This document shows positions 48,718 through 55,433 of a stretch of DNA of 64,000 nt, piece after piece. Position numbers and translations under genes: made by a program. The stretch is from the NCBI GenBank assembly GCA_964518725.1, contig CAZFKP010000005.1, positions 1 through 64,000 of the forward strand. The letters run 5' to 3'. Under the pieces are notes generated by a model. That model saw nothing but the letters and a program-made list of their open reading frames with translations, had not been told where the DNA came from and made no database searches. Origin of the DNA: JANRKF01 sp964518725. GTDB lineage: Bacteria > Pseudomonadota > Alphaproteobacteria > Rickettsiales > SXRF01. Numbering within the stretch: position 1 is the stretch's first letter; the number at the start of each line of letters is the position of its first letter.

Positions 48718-49881
48718 ATGAAACCCACCGTTAAACCTAAAAACCCCTGCTTTTCCTCCGGTCCTTGCGCGAAGCGCCCCGGCTGGAGCCTTGATGCGCT
48801 GAAGGATGCCGCGCTTGGCCGCTCGCACCGTGCGAAAATCGGCAAAACCAAGCTCGAAGCGGTGATTGAAAAAAGCAAAACCGTGCTCGGCATGCCGTCG
48901 GATTGGGTGCTGGGGATTGTTCCCGCATCTGATACCGGCGCCATTGAAATGGCGATGTGGTCGCTGCTTGGTTCCCGTGGCGTCGATGTGTTTGCGTGGG
49001 AAAGCTTCGGCAGTACGTGGGCGGCGGATTGCAAAAAGCAACTGAAGCTCACCGACCTCAATATTTATGAGGCCGGCTATGGCGCACTGCCCGACCTCAG
49101 CAAATATAATAAAGCCCGGGATACGATTTTTACCTGGAACGGCACCACCTCCGGCGTGCGCGTGCCGAATGCGGATTGGATCGCGAGCGACCGTGAAGGC
49201 ATCGTGATTTGCGATGCCACCTCGGCGGTGTTTGCGATGGATATAACGTGGGATAAGCTCGATGTCGTCACATGGAGCTGGCAGAAGGTGCTGGGCGGCG
49301 AAGGCGCGCATGGCATGATCGCCCTCTCCCCGCGCGCCATAAAGCGTTTGCAGGAATATACCCCCAGCTGGCCGATGCCGAAGATTTTCCAGCTTGCCAA
49401 GGGAGGCAAACTGATCGACGGGATTTTTAAAGGCGAAACCATCAACACGCCATCCATGCTCTGCGTCGAAGATGCGCTGGATGGGCTGAACTGGGCGGCC
49501 TCCCAAGGCAACATCGCCGGGCTCGTGAAGCGCTCGGAAGCCAACCTCGCCGCGCTGGAAAGCTGGGTGGCGAAAACGCCATGGGTCGGGTTCCTCGCCG
49601 AGGATAAGGCCATTCGCTCCTGCACCTCCATCTGCCTGAAGATCGTCGATCTGGCTTATCAGGCGCTGGCGCCGGAAGCGCAGGCTGAACTCGCCAAGAA
49701 ACTGGCCTCATTGCTGGAAAAAGAAGCGGTCGCCTACGACATCGGCGCGTACCGTGATGCGCCTGCGGGCTTGCGTATCTGGGGTGGTGCGACGGTGGAA
49801 ACTGCCGATATCGAACTGCTCACCGCATGGCTCGACTGGGCGTGGGCAGAAGTAAGCGCCGGCCTCAGCAAGGCGGCCTGA
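48718..49881 (+). CDS. serC: Phosphoserine aminotransferase (long type)
   Basis: A 387-residue aminotransferase of the alphaproteobacterial/mycobacterial SerC type: NPCFSSGPCAKRPGWSLDAL at the start, HRAKIGKTKLEAVIEKSK, WNGTTSGVRVP, ICDATSAVFAMDI, and the PLP lysine in TWSWQKVLGGEGAHGM. It makes 3-phosphoserine from the product of serA. The gene has a GTAGGAG site. It probably belongs to the operon with the hydrolase and cyanophycinase-like gene. Confidence 0.95.
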   Translation: MKPTVKPKNPCFSSGPCAKRPGWSLDALKDAALGRSHRAKIGKTKLEAVIEKSKTVLGMPSDWVLGIVPASDTGAIEMAMWSLLGSRGVDVFAWESFGSTWAADCKKQLKLTDLNIYEAGYGALPDLSKYNKARDTIFTWNGTTSGVRVPNADWIASDREGIVICDATSAVFAMDITWDKLDVVTWSWQKVLGGEGAHGMIALSPRAIKRLQEYTPSWPMPKIFQLAKGGKLIDGIFKGETINTPSMLCVEDALDGLNWAASQGNIAGLVKRSEANLAALESWVAKTPWVGFLAEDKAIRSCTSICLKIVDLAYQALAPEAQAELAKKLASLLEKEAVAYDIGAYRDAPAGLRIWGGATVETADIELLTAWLDWAWAEVSAGLSKAA

Positions 49882-49882
49882 G

Positions 49883-50554
49883 GTGGGTTGGCTGTGGCGG
49901 AAAGAAGAAGAGTTTCCGCCCCATGTCCAGCACAGCGTCGCCGGCACGATGCTCTATATACTGTCGTGCATGCCAGAAGATCCGGAGGCGCAACGGGAGC
50001 TGATACTGAGTCAGCAGACGGATAAAAGCAATACTTGGAGCGTTCAGTCCGCTAAAATCATGGAAATGATGCACCCGAACATTGCAGGTTTTTGCGATGA
50101 GGTTAAATGCACCGTCAGCCTGAGCCACGATATGAATGACTTGCCGGATCGTGTGCTGTTGCCAAAATCCCATAAACCAATCCAAATCGAGCTGGTATTT
50201 TCAGATCTCTATGCCGGGCATAAGGATATCGAGCATCGCCCCGCCCCGTTTGATAAAAAATTCGAGGCGCTGGTAAAAAAGATTGCAGGGAAATCTGGCC
50301 TCACATCTACAAAAGATATGTATCATCCGCAGGGTGAGATCAATACGTACCTGTACAGCTCATTCGGGCAGCATTACGTGAGGTTCAGCATTCATCCCGC
50401 TGATTACGGCGCGTTCCGTGATGCGCTCGTGGAATTCTATCATGAAACGGGTGCAGCGGCGGAACAGGCAGCATCAAAAGACCCGACGGAACAACTACTC
50501 AGGAGATTGAATATTGAACCGCACGTGCCTGCACACAAGCCACGCGGGCGATAA
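49883..50554 (+). CDS. Hypothetical protein
   Basis: A 223-residue protein with a GTG start one base after serC. It reads as a globular alpha/beta protein (HVQHSVAGTMLYILSCMPED; IQIELVFSDLYAGHKDIEHR; GQHYVRFSIHPADYGAFRDA), with a polar tail. No family is recognised. It is probably translated with serC. It ends one base before the convergent repeat-protein gene. Confidence 0.6.
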   Translation: MGWLWRKEEEFPPHVQHSVAGTMLYILSCMPEDPEAQRELILSQQTDKSNTWSVQSAKIMEMMHPNIAGFCDEVKCTVSLSHDMNDLPDRVLLPKSHKPIQIELVFSDLYAGHKDIEHRPAPFDKKFEALVKKIAGKSGLTSTKDMYHPQGEINTYLYSSFGQHYVRFSIHPADYGAFRDALVEFYHETGAAAEQAASKDPTEQLLRRLNIEPHVPAHKPRGR

Positions 50555-51625
50555 TCAGCGACGGCCACCACCGGTACTGCGCGGTGCGCCCTGGCGGAGC
50601 TGGCCGCTGCTGCTGACGCTGACCCCGGCGCCACGCAGGGCGCGTTGCTGGCGGAGCGCCTCGCGGGCGGCTTTGCTTTGGTAGCCGAAAATGCCGAGGA
50701 TCCATTTGGTGAGGCCGTTCAGGTAATTCACGCCTGAGCCGGTGCCATACATGCGGACGCCTTTTTGTCCCCACAGGCTGTTGCCGGACACGCTGCCCCA
50801 TACGTCGGAGTTGACGGTGCCGTGCACGTTATCGGCCAGGGTGCCGTGTACGTTGCCGGAGAACGTGCCGTGCACGTTGCTGCTCATCGCACCCCACGCC
50901 GTGACAGCGCCCTGGCTGCCGAGGGAATGCGGTGCATTCTCATCGCGCCCGTGCACGCCGTAATCATGCTGGCCGACATTGCCGTACATGCCACCGCCAA
51001 GCATCGCCGCCTGGGCGGACATGCCGTGGACGTTGATGACATTCGGGTCAATGTAGCTGCCGTGGACGTTGGACATGGCGGCCTGCTGCATCGCCATCTG
51101 GCGCTGTTTGATAAAATACGGGCTGTGCTTGTTGATCGCGTCTTCGATCAGCAGCTTGGTCATGTAGGATTTCGGTTTATATTTACCGATTGTCCAGCCG
51201 CTGGTGAGCGACATCCGGCCATTCTTGGTATTCACCCGGCCAACCATGTTTCCGGCGATATCAAATATCTGGCCTTTTTTATCGATGTGTCCATTGCTGA
51301 AATTCTGCGGCTGCACAATCACCATCTTGCGGAGTTTTTTCTGTTCTTTGGCCGCTTTCTTCATGGATATTTCTTTGAGCGCCTGTTCGGCGCGCGCCGA
51401 CATCTTGCGCCCTGTAACCAGGTTACCCGAACCCGAGGCGCCTGCCTGCGTCATGGATTTCATCGCTTTTTCCTTGGCCTCTTCCTGACGGCGCTTGAAA
51501 ATCAGCTTATAGCGCATCTGGGCGGGCAGTTTGCCTTTTTTCTGTGCTTCAAGCTGCAGGATTTCTTTGGCAATTGATTTCTTGCCAGGTTCCCTGCTAC
51601 CGCTAAAATGGCGAATGGTACTCAT
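50555..51625 (-). CDS. Protein with NVHGT octapeptide repeats
   Basis: A 356-residue protein of unknown family. Residues 1-110 are basic and helical (AKEILQLEAQKKGKLPAQMR). Residues 180-310 are glycine-, asparagine- and histidine-rich with tandem eight-residue repeats NVHGTFSG, NVHGTLAD, NVHGTVNS, DVWGSVSG, and earlier single VHG units (NVHGSY, NVHGMS, GVHGRD). Such regular repeats suggest a beta-solenoid. The end is basic (RQQRALRGAG). A hydrophobic stretch (NGLTKWILGIFGYQ) lies near 315. No signal peptide is seen. Confidence 0.7.
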   Translation of the reverse strand: MSTIRHFSGSREPGKKSIAKEILQLEAQKKGKLPAQMRYKLIFKRRQEEAKEKAMKSMTQAGASGSGNLVTGRKMSARAEQALKEISMKKAAKEQKKLRKMVIVQPQNFSNGHIDKKGQIFDIAGNMVGRVNTKNGRMSLTSGWTIGKYKPKSYMTKLLIEDAINKHSPYFIKQRQMAMQQAAMSNVHGSYIDPNVINVHGMSAQAAMLGGGMYGNVGQHDYGVHGRDENAPHSLGSQGAVTAWGAMSSNVHGTFSGNVHGTLADNVHGTVNSDVWGSVSGNSLWGQKGVRMYGTGSGVNYLNGLTKWILGIFGYQSKAAREALRQQRALRGAGVSVSSSGQLRQGAPRSTGGGRR

Positions 51626-51648
51626 GCCACCATTATACGGTAATTTTT

Positions 51649-52095
51649 ATGCAAAAGCCAGCCCTCTGGCGGAAGATTCATCAAATCGTCATAATCACCA
51701 TATCAGCGGTTTTCCTGGGTTTTGATGCTTATTCTGCCCCGCTTGCCATCGGTGCTCACCGTTTTACGGTGGAGGTGGCTACGACGCCACAAGAGCAGGA
51801 AACCGGGCTGATGAACCGCGACCATCTGGCGCCGGATGCGGGGATGCTGTTCGTTTTTCCAAGCGAACAATATGCTTCCATGTGGATGAAAAATACCCTC
51901 ATCCCGCTGGACATGTTGTTTATTGATACGCATGGCGCGATTGTTTTCATCGCTAAAAACACGGTGCCTGAATCGCTGGATATCATCAGCGCCGACCGGC
52001 CGGTAAAAGCCGTGCTTGAACTCGCAGGCGGCACGTGCGACAAGCAAGGGATCACCATTGGGGATAGGGTCAGCCATGCGCTATTTGCTCCTTAG
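51649..52095 (+). CDS. DUF192 family protein, exported
   Basis: A 148-residue protein with an N-terminal hydrophobic segment (IVIITISAVFLGFDAYSA) and a complete DUF192 domain: FTVEVATTPQEQETGLMNRD, GMLFVFPSEQYASMWMKNTL, IPLDMLFIDTHGAIVFI, then AVLELAGGTC. The family is small, beta-rich and of unknown function. It is probably in the periplasm. The next gene, which overlaps its end, encodes a second member. Confidence 0.88.
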   Translation: MQKPALWRKIHQIVIITISAVFLGFDAYSAPLAIGAHRFTVEVATTPQEQETGLMNRDHLAPDAGMLFVFPSEQYASMWMKNTLIPLDMLFIDTHGAIVFIAKNTVPESLDIISADRPVKAVLELAGGTCDKQGITIGDRVSHALFAP

Positions 52096-52633
52096 TTTTT
52101 GCTTGTTGCTTGAGTTCGGGAATCTGGCAAACGCTCAGGGTGTGGCGACGTTTTACTATCAGCGTGGCAGCATCGCCATTGACCGAAAACAGCCGCCGGT
52201 GCTGGCACCTTTGCCATGGCAGGGAGCGGATGCGCCGCGCCAGCAGGAAGGCGTGCGGTTACGGGTGGATGTGGATATTCGCCCTGCCACCAGCCTCTAC
52301 CGCCAGGAAGGGTGGGTGAATATGGGCGGCCTGTCGGATACGGACGGCATGCTGTTTATCTTCGATACGCCGGAAATTGCGCGGATTTCCCACATGGAGT
52401 TCCATCAACCGCTGGATGTGTTGTGGGTTGATGCCACCGGCGAAATTACGTCCATCGCCCCAAGTCTTGCTGTATCGGAGATCGCCGACCCCATTCTTGA
52501 CCCGAAACCGGCAAAGGCCTTGCTTCTAATGGTGTCTGGCATGTGTGAGCGTGCGGCCATCCGCCCCGGCGACCGGGTTGTGTCGCCCCAGTTTTTCCAG
52601 CCGCCACCCAGCATCATGACGGCACCGGAATAA
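52076..52633 (+). CDS. Second DUF192-like exported protein
   Basis: The ATG at 52076 gives 185 residues with a signal peptide (FCLLLEFGNLANAQG). The DUF192 core is recognisable but divergent (MGGLSDTDGMLFIFDTPEIA, HMEFHQPLDVLWVDATGEIT, AKALLLMVSGMCE). An extra 45-residue segment precedes the core. It overlaps the first DUF192 gene by 20 bases. The pair looks like a duplication followed by divergence. Function unknown. Confidence 0.78.
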   Translation: MRYLLLSFCLLLEFGNLANAQGVATFYYQRGSIAIDRKQPPVLAPLPWQGADAPRQQEGVRLRVDVDIRPATSLYRQEGWVNMGGLSDTDGMLFIFDTPEIARISHMEFHQPLDVLWVDATGEITSIAPSLAVSEIADPILDPKPAKALLLMVSGMCERAAIRPGDRVVSPQFFQPPPSIMTAPE

Positions 52634-52819
52634 TTGCTGGAGTGCCGGATGATAAATAAACTGTTTCTTTTCCCTTAAAAATATGCTAACGTGTGCTTCG
52701 ATTTAAGGGGAAATCTCAACATATCGCGGGTTTTTCCATTAAGCGCTACTAGATATAGTTTGATAACTTTGCGGTTGTTCCAAAAGAAATGGCCGCGCAA
52801 CGGAAAGTTGGGAAACGCT

Positions 52820-53749
52820 ATGGCTAAAGCAATACTCAAAAAAAATGTAAAAAAAGTTTCAAAACCGGCTGCAAAGAAGGCCGTGAAGAAGGCTGCTGCT
52901 TCTAAAAAGGCAGTAAAGAAACCGGCGGCTCGTAAAGTGGTTGCTAAAAAGCCGGTGGCCAAGAAGCCTCTGGCTCGTAAAGTGGGTGCTAAAAAGCCAG
53001 TAGCCAAAAAACAAACGACAAAACAAGCGAGCAAAAAACCAGCCGCGAAGAAGCTTGTTGCGAAAAAAACAGTGGCCAAAAAAACGGTAAAAATAGTGGC
53101 CAAAAAGATTCAGGCGAAAAAACCAGCGGCTAAAGTCGTTGTTAAGTCGGCTCCGAAAAGCACGTCGCAGTCAAGAGTGGCGGCCATCAAGGCAACGCCG
53201 GTTGCGGTGGTGACCGCGAAAGACCAGAAGGCGTTCTATAAAGTCGGGAACTATGTGGTGTACCCGACACATGGTGTCGGCAAGATCATGGCGGAAGAAA
53301 CCCAAATGATCGGCGATATCGAACTGCGCCTTCTCGTCATCAATTTCGAGAAAGACAAGATGACGCTGCGTGTGCCGATGAGCCGCGCTGCGGCTGCGGG
53401 CTTGCGTCCCATCAGCAGTGCCGACAAAATGAAAGAAGTGTACGTGACGCTGAAAAGCAAAGCGAAAACTTCGCGTGGCATGTGGTCGCGCCGGGCTCAG
53501 GAATATGAAGCTAAAATCAATTCCGGCAACATCATCCTGATTTCGGAAGTGGTGCGCGACCTGCACCAGAACGTCGACCAGTCAGAACGTTCCTATTCCG
53601 AGCGCATGATCTATGAAAACGCGCTGAACCGTTTGATGGGCGAAGTAGCGGCTGCCGAAGGCACCGATACGAAAGTGGCCTACGACAAGCTGATGAAGCT
53701 CCTGCGCGCCAAAGTGGCCGCGGCCGCTGCGCTCAAAGAAGCGGCGTAA
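52820..53749 (+). CDS. CarD-family regulator with histone H1-like N-terminal tail
   Basis: The ATG at 52820 gives 309 residues. Residues 1-140 are lysine- and alanine-rich with repeated KKPAAKK/VAKKPVAKK units, like bacterial histone H1-like proteins. Residues 145-300 are a CarD domain: FYKVGNYVVYPTHGVGKIMA, the RNA polymerase beta-binding part, and the helical DNA-binding part (SRGMWSRRAQEYEAKINSGN, YSERMIYENALNRLMGEVAA). CarD proteins stabilise RNA polymerase open complexes. The tail would add non-specific DNA binding. A strong terminator follows. Confidence 0.92.
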   Translation: MAKAILKKNVKKVSKPAAKKAVKKAAASKKAVKKPAARKVVAKKPVAKKPLARKVGAKKPVAKKQTTKQASKKPAAKKLVAKKTVAKKTVKIVAKKIQAKKPAAKVVVKSAPKSTSQSRVAAIKATPVAVVTAKDQKAFYKVGNYVVYPTHGVGKIMAEETQMIGDIELRLLVINFEKDKMTLRVPMSRAAAAGLRPISSADKMKEVYVTLKSKAKTSRGMWSRRAQEYEAKINSGNIILISEVVRDLHQNVDQSERSYSERMIYENALNRLMGEVAAAEGTDTKVAYDKLMKLLRAKVAAAAALKEAA

Positions 53750-53770
53750 TCTGCGCGACTGACAATAAAA

Positions 53771-53794
53771 AAGGCGCCTTCGGGCGCCTTTTTT
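53771..53794 (+). terminator. Rho-independent terminator after carD-like gene
   Basis: Stem AAGGCGCC-TTCG-GGCGCCTT (53771-53790) with a T-run of six, 21 bases after the stop. The stem has A's on the left, so it could work in both directions. Confidence 0.9.
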
Positions 53795-53856
53795 ATTGGC
53801 TTAACCAAAGCCTAACCTTCTGTTGTTATAGTTAATATCAATTAACGAGAGAATGT

Positions 53857-54351
53857 ATGGCTAAAAATAAAATTTTGTATCGCTCAAGCATTGCAAAATT
53901 AATAGAGTATATCAGAGCAGTCGAATTAACGTATCTTAGCCCGGGCGACTCCGATGAATCTGATCGTTTCAGCCAGCAAAGCGATGAAGACCAAGCGATG
54001 TCGCGGGTGTTGTTGCCTCAGGTGGCGGCGATCCTTGGAAGAATCAATGAAGTGTTGGAGACGCGCATATGGCTGGGTGAAGATGAATTGCGGCATATTT
54101 TCATAACCAAATGGGAGGAGCAAAGTCGTGCTTATCGTAGAAAAACCCTAACTGAAACGAAGGATCTCAATGAAGCGCTGATTCTAAATTCCAGCTTGGG
54201 AGAGGCCGCAGCAGCAGCGCTTGTTGATAATCCTGAATCCTTAGCCATAGAAGCGGCCACTGCGTTGGCATTGAATGATGTAATGCTGCCTGTTATGGTG
54301 CTGTTCAAACACTTCTCCTCTCAAGGTCAGGGTGAAGCTCGAGGCAGTTAA
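53857..54351 (+). CDS. Hypothetical protein
   Basis: A 164-residue helical acidic protein that I do not recognise: LIEYIRAVELTYLSPGDSDE, AAILGRINEVLETRIWLGED, GEAAAAALVDNPESLAIEAA. GAGAGA lies before the ATG. No signal peptide or membrane span. It stands alone behind a terminator and before a gap with no clear gene. A lineage-specific protein is likely. Confidence 0.55.
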   Translation: MAKNKILYRSSIAKLIEYIRAVELTYLSPGDSDESDRFSQQSDEDQAMSRVLLPQVAAILGRINEVLETRIWLGEDELRHIFITKWEEQSRAYRRKTLTETKDLNEALILNSSLGEAAAAALVDNPESLAIEAATALALNDVMLPVMVLFKHFSSQGQGEARGS

Positions 54352-54542
54352 GCCGGCGCCTGGGCAGATAGGCATGCTCATAAGCCGCGTAAGTAAAAAG
54401 GTTCCTAGAATTTTTTAGCGCCCATGCCCGCGGCGATCCAATGGTGATTTTCCTGGCAGGCAAGAAAAAAGTTGTAGTGCCTGCTCCTTTGTAAACTGGT
54501 GATCTGCGGGGTCGGGTCTTGGGTGGTGGTCGGGTTGACGGC

Positions 54543-54812
54543 ATGAATATTAAATTTGAGGGAGAGCCGCGGAGTAAAAATGCTCCGGTGTTTGATTTGA
54601 ACGTGACTATTTCTGGTAAGGGCCTGCAAAATGAAATCTATAGGACCTCCGTTGGCGAGGGCGGAGAAACCATAGCGCAAGTGCTGGATTATGTGTTCGG
54701 GCGCGTTGCAGGCCAAGTGAAAGAGAAGCCGGGGGTAGGCAATGTTCCCGGCTCGGTTGTAGCTGAGAACACGACCCCTGCCACGCCAGCCGCTGGGGTT
54801 GTAAAAGCCTAA
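54543..54812 (+). CDS. Small hypothetical protein
   Basis: From the ATG at 54543 an 89-residue protein, with a TTG at 54519 as another possible start. It is beta-like at first (MNIKFEGEPRSK, PVFDLNVTISGKGLQNEI) and ends with a proline/alanine-rich tail. No family is recognised and the ribosome binding site is weak. Confidence is low. Confidence 0.4.
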   Translation: MNIKFEGEPRSKNAPVFDLNVTISGKGLQNEIYRTSVGEGGETIAQVLDYVFGRVAGQVKEKPGVGNVPGSVVAENTTPATPAAGVVKA

Positions 54813-54881
54813 CCCAGCCTTCATCAAATCGTCATATTTCTTGCGGGAATTTATGATAATATGGACGCAAAGGATGGATTT

Positions 54882-55433
54882 ATGGCTGAAACACTGATTC
54901 TCAAGACCAACCAGACACCCACCTATTTCAATAAGGATGCCGCCATCGGCCTATTGATTCCCGGCATTGGGATTATTGGCGCTGTGGTCGGCGCGTTCAT
55001 CGGCAAAGACCGTATGGAAAAAGAAGCCGCCGCCGGAAAGCCGGTCGGTGAGCCGACGTTCTGGAATAAAGACGCGCTGCTCGGCGGGCTGCTCGGACAG
55101 ACGTTGGGGGCTATCGCTATGCTTGCGGTCGTCGCGGCGGCACCCTTTATGCCGGTGATCGTGCCTGCGGTGGCCGAGGGCGCCGGATTGCTGCTTGCCG
55201 GCGGCGGATTGGCCGGATTGGTGACGGGCGTTTTCCTCGGCGGCAATGCCGGGAAAGAGCGCATGCTGCAGGAATATACCATGGCCGCCGTGCAATCGCA
55301 TGAACAGGCAGGCCGCAGCCGCACACAGGAGCCGCAACAGGCGATGGCCGAGGAAAAAGGCCACACGAAAAACCACGCGCAGGAGATTATCGCCGCCCGC
55401 CAGCGCGACGCCGCCGAGATGATTCAGCGTTAG
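54882..55433 (+). CDS. Membrane protein with glycine-zipper segments
   Basis: Taken from the ATG at 54882 (183 residues; a start at 54861 is possible). Three hydrophobic glycine-rich segments are seen: AIGLLIPGIGIIGAVVGAFI, LLGGLLGQTLGAIAMLAVVA, and GAGLLLAGGGLAGLVTGVFL. The tail is polar and charged (SRTQEPQQAMAEEKG). Such glycine zippers pack helices in membranes. Function unknown. It overlaps the convergent uvrA end by four bases. Confidence 0.65.
   Translation: MAETLILKTNQTPTYFNKDAAIGLLIPGIGIIGAVVGAFIGKDRMEKEAAAGKPVGEPTFWNKDALLGGLLGQTLGAIAMLAVVAAAPFMPVIVPAVAEGAGLLLAGGGLAGLVTGVFLGGNAGKERMLQEYTMAAVQSHEQAGRSRTQEPQQAMAEEKGHTKNHAQEIIAARQRDAAEMIQR

Noticed and set aside
48694..49506. 270-codon open frame opposite serC
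   Set aside because: Antisense shadow of a certain gene with no own start signal.
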